NCBI GenBank assembly: GCA_950097015.1
Contig: CATNEN010000038.1
Coordinates: 16,300,001 to 16,364,000 of the forward strand
Reading direction: 5' to 3'
DNA length: 64,000 bases
DNA from: Macrostomum hystrix
Taxonomy: Eukaryota; Platyhelminthes; Macrostomidae
This document shows positions 21,201 to 30,385 of this stretch, in pieces. Position 1 is the stretch's first letter. Each line of letters starts with the position of its first letter. The notes below the pieces were generated by a model. That model saw only the letters and a list, made by a program, of their open reading frames with translations. It searched no databases and had not been told where the DNA came from. The position numbers were made by a program, and so were the translations under genes.

Positions 21201-24200
21201 AGTCGCACATCTGACGAACATTCTCTTTTGTCTGCATCTGTTTGTCTGCGAATATCGAAGCGTTTGATGTGCACATTGTTCATGATACTTGATAATCCGT
21301 TATCTATCTGCGGATCACACTATAAAAATGGACAGTCTTCATTATCTAATCTCTAATCTAATCTAATTGTGGCAAAGCGGGTGAGCCTCTCCTCAGTCGT
21401 TCTATAGGCCATAGACAAAAAATTCAAGTTGGGGGGTATAAAATTTAATCCCGAGACGATTATTTAATTGGCCCGGCCATTAAACGGCCAAGTCTAGTCT
21501 GGACACACTTAAACGGGTGCTTTTCCGCCATAGACGATTATTTAATTGGACCGGCCATTAAACGGCCAAGTCTAGTCTGGACACACTTAAACGGGTGCTT
21601 TTCCGCCATAGACGATTATTTAATTGGACCGGCCATTAAACGGCCAAGTCTAGTCTGGACACACTTAAACGGGTGCTTTTCCGCCATAGACGATTTAATT
21701 GGCCCGGCCATTAAACGGCCAAGTCTAGTCTGGACACACTTAAACGGGTGCTTTTCCGCCATAGACGATTATTTAATTGGCCCGGCCAATTGTTTGTCTT
21801 GCTGTCTATGACACGAAAGCTAGCGTTCAATTCCGAGAGAGATTGCTCAGACAGGTTTCCCCATAGAGTGTCAGTTATATTTATTTAGTTTTATTTAGTT
21901 CATCATTTTTGGGTGCACAGAAGCCCTAATTATTTTGTAAAATTACAGTGCAAATCGAAGTGTATTTTTGCACATCAAGAAACATTTCAGTTGTTTGAAC
22001 TGCTCTCAGAGGCTGAACTTGACCCAATTGCCGCCATTCTCAATCCACTGATCAACTTGAGCATCAGAAAACAGCAGCACGCGACATTTCATTGACTTGG
22101 CGTTGTACAGGACGTGTTTGGAGCGACCGTCGGCCATTGCGGCCGCCACGCAATCGATGAGGCTATTCACGTCTACCTCAGTGAAGCAGTAGTCGGTGTT
22201 GGGATTGTACTTGGTGCGGCTGAAAGCGGTCTGAGTCCACATGGTGCGCCTGAATGGACCGCTGGCCGATGGCTTGTCGACATACTCGCAGACATAGCCG
22301 CGTAGATTTGTGCACTCGTTGTCGATGAAGTTGACGGTATCGGTCGAGCTGGCAATGCAGTCCTGGTTGCCCAAACTACTCGGCATGCCCATGTACCACA
22401 TGGAGGTATTGTAGGGTAGGAGGCCATTGTCGTTAACCAGCTGCCAGCCGCGCATATCTGTGTTTCTCTCGTCAGCTAGGTCGCTAATTCCGTACCAGAG
22501 CCGGCAGCTGGCGCAGTTCACGCTAGGCATCTGGGCCAGCAGCTTCAGCGAGACGTACTTGTTGATTAGCTCCCCACCAATGGCCTGGCACTCCTGGTTA
22601 GCCTGGCACCAGGTGAACTTTTCCGCCTTCTTAACGAACACACACCTGCCAGCCTCCATACTAAATGGGCTCGGACAGTTCGACTGTGCCGACAGCGGCT
22701 GGCCATTAAGCAGCAGCAGCAGCAGCAGCGACAGCAGTTCGTTTAGTTTAAAATCTGGCATTAGTTGTCCAGTTTCACAAGAAGCGACAGACGCAATATC
22801 CCATAGGATTTCCCTTAAGTCGCTTTTATAGATTTTTTGCTTCACAGTTTTCTAGCAAAATAATACACAAATGCCTGAGTTTTTCGGGGAAAACTTTGAA
22901 GTTTTTCATGCAACAATTTTTGTCTCGCTTTTGTTCATTCTAAATCGGCAAAAACGGCTTTGAAGTTGATTCGATTGTTTTTTAGTAGAGCCAGCAGTCA
23001 AACGAAAGCCGATAACCATTGTCTGCCAAATTTTGCATTCCGTTTTGCAATGCCGCGGGGCCATTTGTCTTACGATAAATGGTTTGAAACAAATATTTTC
23101 AGGCAAAGTAAACACAATGGCAGAGCCAACCGTCATCCACCGTCAACCGCCACTGACGGGGCATTTGTGTCCATTTCGCTGTCTCCTGAGCACTCACGCA
23201 AACAGGTACCGTACGCAGGCATACGCTCACACAGGCGTGTACATCTGCCCTGACTTTCTCATCCTGAGGCAGTGTACACTCTCACTGTGCCTTGGAGGTT
23301 GGCCATTAGGGGGTAACTGCACGAAAATCACCCAAGTCTTCTTTCCGCGGCTGCACCCCAAATGAATGTGGCCTCGCCGCGGAATCGAGCTCAGGGACCT
23401 TGGTGCGAGAGGCAAACACGTTAGACCGCTCTGCCACCGACCCCCTAGGCCAGCCCCAATCGTACCCCCAGTGGTTCTTACTGACAATCTCCTTGGCTGT
23501 CAGCTCGGTCAGGGCGCCAACCGACAGATTTATCAAATCGCGATCCATAACCCGATTCGTGACGTCGATGAGAACGGAGAACAGTTGTCGGCGCAGTTTG
23601 ATGTAGCGCAGCCGGTCTCTCGCAACCATTCGCTCATCCTGATTTTGAGAAATTTCGGCTAGTCTTGAGTAGGCCTTCTCGCGACACTTTTTCAGACAAA
23701 TCTGAGCGAACTCGTTCTGATAAATTTTACTTTTCAGCTCCGACGGGGTCAGTTGGACGAGCTTGTTGAAGACCTCTTTGATTGACAGCGACGTTTCCGT
23801 GGTGTAAACTGCGAGCATTTTTCGGTCGGTTTGGGTGAGTTTACCAACTGTCTCTATGAATTTCAGTCGCGTAAAAACAAATTCGTACCAAGCAGAACAC
23901 TGAGCGCTGCTTGAACCAAACTGGGACATGGGTACCGCCAGTCCATGGACTGAACGGCTGTACGTAGCCTTTGCATTTGACAAGTATACTCACAAGTCAG
24001 ATGCTTGATGAACTCAATCTCATTGTTAAGCGCCTTGTTGACACCGCTTAACTCCTCCAAATCGTAGCTAGTAGTTCTGGAAGCGAACAGCTGCTCAGCT
24101 TTCTCTCGCTTCATTTCCAACAGTCGCTCAGGATCCCATGGTAGGTAGCCCTTCCACAGGTAGATAATTAGATAGGATATGCTAATTAGGTCGTCAGCCC

Positions 24201-27200
24201 GACTAGGGCTCCACTGTTGAAGGATGAACGGGCTGGCGAAAAATGAGTCGTTTAGCGACACTTGGCGGAGCTTCTGACCGCTGGTGGCTCCCTTAAAGCC
24301 TTGGGTGTCGCTTAGAAATCTGCATTTTAAGCGGGTGAAAGTTATAATTAGAGCGGCAGGTGAGGTTGATACTAATGGGGGTGGATGGATACTCATGGGG
24401 GCGGATAGATGCTCATAGGGGCGGATGGGTACTCATAGGGGCGGATGGGTACTCATGGGGGGCGAATGGGTACGTATGGGGGCGGATGGGTTCTCATGGG
24501 GGCGGTTGGATACTCATGGGGGCGGATGGATACTCATGGGGGTGGATGGATACTCATGGGGCGGATGGATACTCACGGAGTGGATGGATACTCATGGGGT
24601 GGATGGATACTCATGGGGGTGGATGGATACTCATGGGGTGGATGGATACTCATGGGGGTGGATGGATACTCATGGGGGTGGATGAATACTCGTTGCTATT
24701 TAGACAAAAATATGAGGGTGGCAAGTTGAGCAGTAGAAAGGCAGTTGGTTTCCAATAACACTAAGGTCGGGTATGCAATGTGTAGGCCAAATCTGTTTAA
24801 ATTCACAAACCGTTGCGCATGCGAATAGTTGACTAAGAATAGTCGGCCCTTGTGCCTGGGATAAACGCCAAAGTGAAACGATTCCAGGCTAATGTTGCTG
24901 TGGATGAAGCCTTTGTCGTGGAATTCTCGGATTCTGTCTAGCATTTCACGCACAACGCGACCAATATTGGCTTCGTCCAAGCCTATAGGGTGTTTTAAGA
25001 TTTAACAATCTTTAACTTGCTTTCAAATTTGAAGGCACTAGACTTTTACTTCAGAAGTAGATAATACCATTTAAAATGCTTCATTTTCATTCCCATACCC
25101 CGTTTAACACCCGCTTCCTCGTTGACACAGACTGAACTTATCATGCAATGCAAATAGCTCACCAACGTGCTGCCTGACATTGTGCATGCCTCTAAGAATG
25201 CTAGAATTGTTTGTGTAATTCGCAGTCACCCTGCAAACGTAGTCTTTGAAGATCTGCTCGAGCGAGGGCCCAACCAAAGTGGTAACTAATACTGCATGCT
25301 CGCATCCGCTGTGCCTTTGAGTCTGCAATTTGAGCAGTGTAAAGACTCAAACAATGTAATGAAAGTTTTTGCTGGTCAATAATATGTAATACACACCGTG
25401 TCGCATAGAATCTGCGGATAGCTGTCAACACCCTCAAAGAATGACAGCAGATGAGCCTCTTTTCGCAGATGGCAGTCCTCGAAGCGATCCTGATAGTCTG
25501 CCGACGCGCCCATAGCTGTGGAATTGCTCTTGGCTTCCAGCATCTCAGTGCGCACCAGCACCCATGGCAGCTTGTACAACATCAGCTCTGCCAGTGTGTG
25601 TTGGGGATCAGTGTGTGTGTTGGGGATCAGTGTGTGTTGGGGATCAGTGTGTGTGTTGGGGATCAGTGTGTGTTGGGGATCAGTGTGTGTGTTGGGGATC
25701 AGTGTGTGTGTTGGGGATCAGTGTGTGTGTTGGGGATCAGTGTGTGTTGGGGATCAGTGTGTGTGTTGGGGATCAGTGTGTGTTGGGGATCAGTGTGCAT
25801 GTTGGGATCAGTGTGTGTTAGGGATCAGTGTGTTTTTGGGATCAGTGTGTGTGTTGGGGATCAGTGTGTGTTGGGGATCAGTGTGTGTGTTGGGGATCAG
25901 TGTGTGTGTTGGGGATCAGTGTGTGTGTTGGGATCAGTGTGTGTGTTGGGGATCAGTGTGTGTGTTGGGGATCAGTGTGTGTGTTGGGGATCAGTGTGTG
26001 TGTTGGGGATCAGTGTGTGTGTTGGGGATCAGTGTGTGTGTGTTGGGGATCAGTGTGTGTGTTATGGATCAGTGTGTGTGTTGGGGATCAGTGTGTGTTG
26101 GGGATCAGTGTGCATGTTGGGGATCAGTGTGTGTGTTATGGATCAGTGTGTGTGTTGGGGATCAGTGTGTGTTGGGGATCAGTGTGCATGTTGGGATCAG
26201 TGTGTGTTAGGGATCAGTGTGTGTGTTGGGGATCAGTGTGTGTGTTGGGATCAGTGTGTGCTGGGGATCAGTGTGTGTGTTGGGGATCAGTGTGTGTTGG
26301 GGATCAGTGTGTGTGTTGGGATCAGTGTGTGTGTTGGGGATCAGTGTGTGTGTTGGGGATCAGTGTGTGTGTTGGGGATCAGTGTGTGTGTTGGGGATCA
26401 GTGTGTGTTGGGGATCAGTGTGCATGTTGGGGATCAGTGTGTGTGTTGGGGATCAGTGTGTGTGTTGGGGATCAGTGTGTGTGTTATGGATCAGTGTGTG
26501 TGTTGGGGATCAGTGTGTGTGTTGGGGATCAGTGTGTGTGTTGGGGATCAGTGTGTGTGTTATGGATCAGTGTGTGTGTTGGGGATCAGTGTGTGTTGGG
26601 GATCAGTGTGCATGTTGGGATCAGTGTGTGTTAGGGATCAGCGTGTGTGTTGGGGATCAGTGTGTGTGTTGGGGATCAGTGTGTGTGTTGGGGATCAGTG
26701 TGTGTGTTATGGATCAGTGTGTGTGTTGGGGATCAGTGTGTGTGTTGGGGATCAGTGTGTGTGTTGGGGATCAGTGTGTGTGTTATGGATCAGTGTGTGT
26801 GTTGGGGATCAGTGTGTGTTGGGGATCAGTGTGCATGTTGGGATCAGTGTGTGTTAGGGATCAGTGTGTGTGTTATGGATCAGTGTGTGTGTTGGGGATC
26901 AGTGTGTGTTGGGGATCAGTGTGCATGTTGGGATCAGTGTGTGTTAGGGATCAGTGTGTGTGTTGGGGATCAGTGTGTGTGTTGGGATCAGTGTGTGCTG
27001 GGGATCAGTGTGTGTGTTGGGGATCAGTGTGTGTTGGGGATCAGTGTGTGTGTTGGGATCAGTGTGTGTGTTGGGGATCAGTGTGTGTGTTGGGGATCAG
27101 TGTGTGTGTTGGGGATCAGTGTGTGTGTTGGGGATCAGTGTGTGTTGGGGATCAGTGTGCATGTTGGGGATCAGTGTGTGTGTTGGGGATCAGTGTGTGT

Positions 27201-27790
27201 GTTATGGATCAGTGTGTGTGTTGGGGATCAGTGTGTGTGTTGGGGATCAGTGTGTGTGTTGGGGATCAGTGTGTGTGTTATGGATCAGTGTGTGTGTTGG
27301 GGATCAGTGTGTGTTGGGGATCAGTGTGTGTGTTGGGGATCAGTGTGTGTGTTGGGGATCAGTGTGTGTGTTGGGGATCAGTGTGTGTGTTAGGGATCAG
27401 TGTGTGTTGGGGATCAGTGTGTATTGGGGATCAGTGTGTGTGTTGGGGATCAGTGTGTGTGTTGGGGATCAGTGTATGTTGGAGATTTGTGGGTGTTAGG
27501 ATAAGTATTTGTAAGAGACCAGTGCGTATTGGGGCTTGAGATATATTAAAAGTACTAATCAAGGTCAGAAGCTACTCACGCTGCAGCTGCTTGCCGGCTA
27601 CTCGAGACTTGTGCAAGATGAGCATGTTAAGCTGATTGGAAGGCAGAGCTTTGCGGTCGTGCGCCAGCATGATGCGGCCGTTCATATTGAACAAACCGAT
27701 TTGGGAGAAGCACTGGAATTGTTCCAGGCGATCTTTGAATGACTCGGCAGCTGATTCTGTGTCGCACAGCGCAGATTGGCTGTTTCCCAT
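18240..27790 (-). CDS. Myristoylated CK1-like pseudokinase
   Basis: Ten exons assembled from phase-consistent splice sites: 27790-27580, 25587-25397, 25322-25163, 24982-24811, 24319-23994, 23808-23482, 21245-20812, 20325-19842, 19275-19229 and 18425-18240 (845 residues). It starts MGNSQSALC, an N-myristoylation consensus with a nearby cysteine. Casein kinase 1 signatures follow in order: VTTLVGPSLEQIF (CK1 ELLGPSLEDLF), DKGFIHSNISLESFHFG (CK1 HRDIKPDNF), LFLVNYSHAQR (CK1 IIDFGLA) and SRADDLISISYLIIYLWKGY (CK1 RRDDLESLGY). The glycine loop is lost, the VAIK lysine is R83, the HRD aspartate is N217, the metal-binding asparagine is serine, and DFG is NYS (239-241). Catalysis is therefore not expected. 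A long C-terminal half contains a glycine/serine-rich patch and helical blocks. No close named relative recognised. The exon 5-6 junction and the exon 8 donor are the least certain. Confidence 0.75.
18422..18431 (-). other. Triple NAGNAG splice acceptor of the last pseudokinase exon
   Basis: The minus strand reads TAGCAGAAGAAA at the acceptor, so AG occurs at three consecutive in-frame positions. Use of each would add or drop a Gln or Lys without changing frame. I chose the middle CAG. Confidence 0.5.
18440..18885 (+). mobile_element. TTAA-type inverted-repeat element, copy 3 (truncated)
   Basis: TGGTGGACTTTCACG near 18864, TTGAACCAATATAGATTTGCCATAGAGG (in two parts) near 18716 and the GACTCTCG / GCTCACAA blocks correspond to copy 2 at 5470-6290 in the same order. 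Terminal repeats are not preserved. It lies in intron 9 of the pseudokinase gene, ending close to the last exon's acceptor. Confidence 0.55.
19348..19825. mobile_element. TTAA-flanked inverted-repeat element, copy 1 (intact ends)
   Basis: The left end reads CAGTAGAAAGACGACAG (19348-19364) and the right end in reverse complement CAGTAGAAAGACCACAG: 16 of 17 identical. Both ends are flanked by TTAA (19344-19347 and 19826-19829), which looks like a target-site duplication. It is 478 bp with no transposase frame, so a MITE-like non-autonomous element; TTAA targets are known from piggyBac-type transposons, but the superfamily here is inference. It sits in intron 8 of the pseudokinase gene, 16 bp from the assumed exon 8 end. 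Confidence 0.75.
20458..20710. repeat. 21-bp array in pseudokinase intron 7
   Basis: About 12 units of CCCATGAGTACCCATCCACC, changing to ACCCATGAGTATCCATCCGC. Its reverse complement matches the array at 24372-24690. Confidence 0.95.
21453..21790. repeat. 78-bp tandem repeat, about 4.3 copies
   Basis: Unit contains GACGATTATTTAATTGG, the short palindrome GGCCATTAAACGGCC and TAAACGGGTGCTTTTCCGCC. Copies are nearly identical apart from a 4-bp deletion in the fourth. Lies in pseudokinase intron 6, downstream of the nested lectin gene. Confidence 0.95.
21880..21895 (-). terminator. Putative polyadenylation signals of the lectin gene
   Basis: Two AATAAA hexamers on the minus strand (21885-21880 and 21895-21890), about 115-125 bp after the lectin stop codon. 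No stronger signal lies closer. Confidence 0.45.
22006..22761 (-). CDS. Secreted C-type lectin-like protein, nested gene
   Basis: Intronless frame; I start at the ATG at 22761 rather than further upstream because a TATA box lies 62 bp before it and because this start gives a signal peptide (MPDFKLNELLSLLLLLLLNG, cleavage near SAQ|S). 251 residues. Seen: C-type lectin domain at about 29-165 with CPSPFSMEAGRCVF, WCQANQECQAIGGELI, LWYGISDLADE, GNQDCIASS, FIDNECTN and YVCEY. The calcium and sugar-binding EPN/QPD and WND motifs are absent (QDC and FIDNEC instead), so carbohydrate binding is doubtful. The C-terminal part (DYCFTEVDVNSLIDC, LYNAKSMKCRVL) has the cysteine spacing of a small PAN/apple-like module, tentatively. 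It lies wholly inside intron 6 of the pseudokinase gene on the same strand. Likely extracellular; ligand unknown. Confidence 0.82.
   Translation of the reverse strand: MPDFKLNELLSLLLLLLLNGQPLSAQSNCPSPFSMEAGRCVFVKKAEKFTWCQANQECQAIGGELINKYVSLKLLAQMPSVNCASCRLWYGISDLADERNTDMRGWQLVNDNGLLPYNTSMWYMGMPSSLGNQDCIASSTDTVNFIDNECTNLRGYVCEYVDKPSASGPFRRTMWTQTAFSRTKYNPNTDYCFTEVDVNSLIDCVAAAMADGRSKHVLYNAKSMKCRVLLFSDAQVDQWIENGGNWVKFSL
22823..22830 (-). promoter_or_regulatory. TATA box of the nested lectin gene
   Basis: Minus strand CTATAAAAGC, a consensus TATAAAA, 62 bp upstream of the chosen ATG. A transcription start near 22795 would leave a 5' leader of about 35 nt and exclude the upstream in-frame ATG at 22845. 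Confidence 0.6.
23125..23446 (-). mobile_element. tRNA-derived SINE, family A, copy 3
   Basis: Minus strand: GGGTCGGTGGCAGAGCGGTC, TGAGTTCGATTCCGCGGC, then the family body. The 3' end is altered after the CTCAGGAGACAGCGAAATGG block. Starts about 35 bp downstream of the exon 6 donor of the pseudokinase gene, same orientation. Confidence 0.85.
23925..23975 (+). mobile_element. SINE family B fragment
   Basis: Contains CCGCCAGTCCATGGACTGAA followed by CGGCTGTACGTAGCCTT, a piece of the family B body. It lies within the short intron 5 of the pseudokinase gene. Confidence 0.65.
24372..24690. repeat. 20-21-bp array in pseudokinase intron 4
   Basis: About 15 units of GGATACTCATGGGGGTGGAT with variants. 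Reverse-complementary to the array at 20458-20710 in intron 7. Confidence 0.95.
25593..27485. repeat. GT-rich 17/19-bp array filling pseudokinase intron 1
   Basis: About 100 units alternating TTGGGGATCAGTGTGTG and TTGGGGATCAGTGTGTGTG, with rarer TTATGG, TTGGGATC and GTGCATG variants. It ends about 5 bp from the exon 2 acceptor (25588). Several higher-order blocks recur (for example around 26100-26210 and 26590-26640). All long open frames here are repeat artefacts. Confidence 0.97.
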
Positions 27791-29354
27791 TTTGCTGTGT
27801 AATTTTATTTTTTGTGCAAACGAAAATTATCGGCTAGAATTTTCGCGAACAGAAAGTCTTGTAGCATACTGTTGACAACATAGAATTTGCTAACTCTTTG
27901 ATTCAAGGATACTTTAATTATTCGAATGCCATTTATTTGTACTCTATTAGTCTATGGGTTATTCGTATTACGAAAAATACCTGTGGTGAAGATGGCCTTC
28001 AAGAAACAAATGAATACTATATTAGAAATGTACAAGAATTAAGTCCAGTTTGCTAAAGATTTTTGTCTTGAGTCCTTCAGTCATTATACTGTCCCCTCAG
28101 TCATGCAGTCATTAGACTGTCCCCTCAGTCATGCAGTCATTAGACTGACCCCTCAGTCATGCAGTCATTAGACTGACCCCTCATTCATCCAGTCATTAGA
28201 CTGTCCCCTCAGTCATCCAGTCATTATACTGACCCCTCAGTCTTTTTGTCAGAGGTCTGTGTAACAACATAAGGGCAAGTCAAATTTCAGTCAATGTCAT
28301 TTTACTCACACTTCACGTCACGAAAGACACAACATAAAAACGAGTATATTTAAAGTCATGTCTTTTGGAACAGTTTATAAGGATAAAAGTAAGCATTGTA
28401 AATACTATCCACGTAAAACAAAATAATTATGCCATATTTTTGTGTGTTCATGAAGAAAAAAATAGATTGTGTAATGAATCAGTTGTCGGAATTCTAGAAA
28501 TGGAAATCTGCAAGTTAAAAACAGTTTAATCACATAAGAACTTATCTATTTAAACACAGTAAACCAATAGAAACAAGGGGAATAGATATACCGAGATTCT
28601 AACAAAAACTATCTGGTCGAAGAAGATATTGAACACAAGTTAGAATGCAGAAAAGTTAAAGCAATTGATATAATGCACACCAATATAAAATATAAATTAT
28701 ACACTGTAATAAAAGTCATGCTGACACTAAAACAGCTAAGCCGATAATGAGAAGTTTAATGCTCGTTCAAGCACTACTTATAATAATGCAATTCGTAAAA
28801 GTTAATTACATGTACTTGTGACAACACATGATTTACACGTAGCTTTGTGCGATTATACTTGACAGCTTTTAGCAGCGAAATCTAACAGAAAGTGTATATT
28901 GGCAAAGGAAGACACAAGCAAATGTTAAAGCATAGTTTTTCTTTTATAAACAAATGCTTGAGAAAAAAAGAGGCGTACAGCTTTTGCAACAGAAACGACT
29001 ATAGCGAGCTATAAAAAACAGGACAATACACATGATATAATTTCTGACACAGCACATTGATCTCATTGAAACTTGACGACTAAAAAGTTATCAGTTGTTA
29101 CTATTTTTAGAACTTGCTGTGACAACCTAAATTTAGCCCCAAGCAACCTCAAACGCGTGACTTAGCTCAGCCAATCAAAGGTAGTCTTTCGCAACAAGGA
29201 AATCATGGTATTTCTATCCGAATTCATTTTTATAACTATAAAATGACACAAACTGATACATTAAGACGAATATTTTTTAATGGGTTTCACAACATATACT
29301 GTAGACGCTGTGCTATTCATAGTCAGTCTTTGCTATCAAACAGTTGCAATCTAG
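27791..29354. other. Intergenic, pseudokinase gene to Flower gene
   Basis: Contains the promoter side of the pseudokinase gene and the 3' flank of the Flower-like gene. Apart from the small array at 28075-28240 I see nothing coding. Confidence 0.5.
28075..28240. repeat. 28-bp array, about 6 copies
   Basis: Units of CAGTCATTAGACTGTCCCCT+CAGTCATG, with ACTGACCCC variants. Confidence 0.9.
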
Positions 29355-30385
29355 TCAGTTCTTGTCGACCAGATTAGTACGAGAATTGTTCATCTCCGTG
29401 TCATTACTGCCGGCCGCAGTGTCACCCGAGCAGCAATCACTGAAAATGTGCTATTTTCGTTATAGGTTGTCTGCTTTCCGAATAACTGTTTAGCATCTGA
29501 CACACTGTTTGGTCAGCATTAAAAGAACTTCAGTAGTTCATATCCAGTAAAACAAAGCTTTAATATGGTACTCACCTTCCTCTACGCAAAGCAATGATGC
29601 CATAGAGAATGCCACAGCCAGCCATTAGTGCACAGGCCACCCACATAGAGATAGATGTGGCGCACAGAATCAATGGAATTATGGCAACCCTGAGAAGTAA
29701 AAAAAAGCGAATTCAATTTTTTACTTATAAAATAGCAAATAGTATTAGACATGAAACTTGTCTAAATAGTTAATAACTTACACAATGTAGGCTACAGCTT
29801 TAAGTATAGGTGAAAGGCGTTGAGAAAAAATGTACAATTTGTCTGTGAACTCAAACATCAGACAGCAGTAGGGTGCTTCAAAGGCAACCACAATGAAGCC
29901 AAATATTCTGAAACAAAAAAGCTTTATGTTAACTTCAGAATTAATGGTTAAGAGTAAAGCCATATACATAAAACACATCATTGAGTAGCTATGAGTTAGC
30001 TACTTACCCTAAAAGGATGCCAGCTATAAAGCAGTTTGCCCTAAAAGTCACACAATTGTACACTCCCATGGCAATGGAAACTGAAATTTTTTGTTTATAC
30101 GAAACAGACATACAAAAAGAGAATAGTTTATTCTAGAATTAAATAAAGGCATGCACTGTAATTTATGAATTCAATAATAACTTAACATTTTTTGCAATGA
30201 ATTAAACTGCTATAAACGAATAAAAATTCTCAGCATATGAACTTCATTCAGTATTAAAGACAGAGCAAAATAAAAATGTAAAAAAGCCAGTACATACGGA
30301 CTCCACCAATGCAACCAACTGCTTGGGCTCCATAGACAAGAAATTTATCGCTAGAATTGATGTTACTTAAGTCTTTATTGTCCAT
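29355..30385 (-). CDS. CACFD1: Flower / CACFD1 family membrane protein
   Basis: Five exons: 30385-30298, 30080-30008, 29907-29782, 29689-29576 and 29439-29355; 486 nt, 161 residues; phases 1, 2, 2, 2 agree. Seen: four hydrophobic segments, in the stretches VYGAQAVGCIGGVLSIAMGV, CFIAGILLGIFGFIVVAFEA, AYIVVAIIPLILCATSISMW and VACALMAGCGILYGIIALRR. AGILLGIFGFIVVAFEAPYC lines up with VAGILQMVAGFVVMLLEAPC of Drosophila Flower, including the glutamate proposed to line the channel. Known role: synaptic vesicle and plasma membrane protein implicated in calcium entry, endocytosis and cell competition. The short polar C-terminus (DCCSGDTAAGSNDTEMNNSR) is cytosolic by analogy. Length is slightly under the fly and human proteins. 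Confidence 0.85.

Noticed and set aside
22762..22845. Upstream ATG at 22845 as the lectin start
   Set aside because: It places the TATA box inside the coding sequence and buries the signal peptide 28 residues in.
23809..23983. N-terminal extension MSNAKATYSRSVHG... joined to pseudokinase exon 6
   Set aside because: It includes a SINE B fragment and none of its acceptors fits the phase of exon 5; the acceptor at 23809 does fit and restores CK1-like alignment.
25451..27539. Several long plus-strand frames rich in CVGDQCVCWGS
   Set aside because: Read from the GT-rich minisatellite inside an intron of a minus-strand gene; all three frames are open for the same reason.
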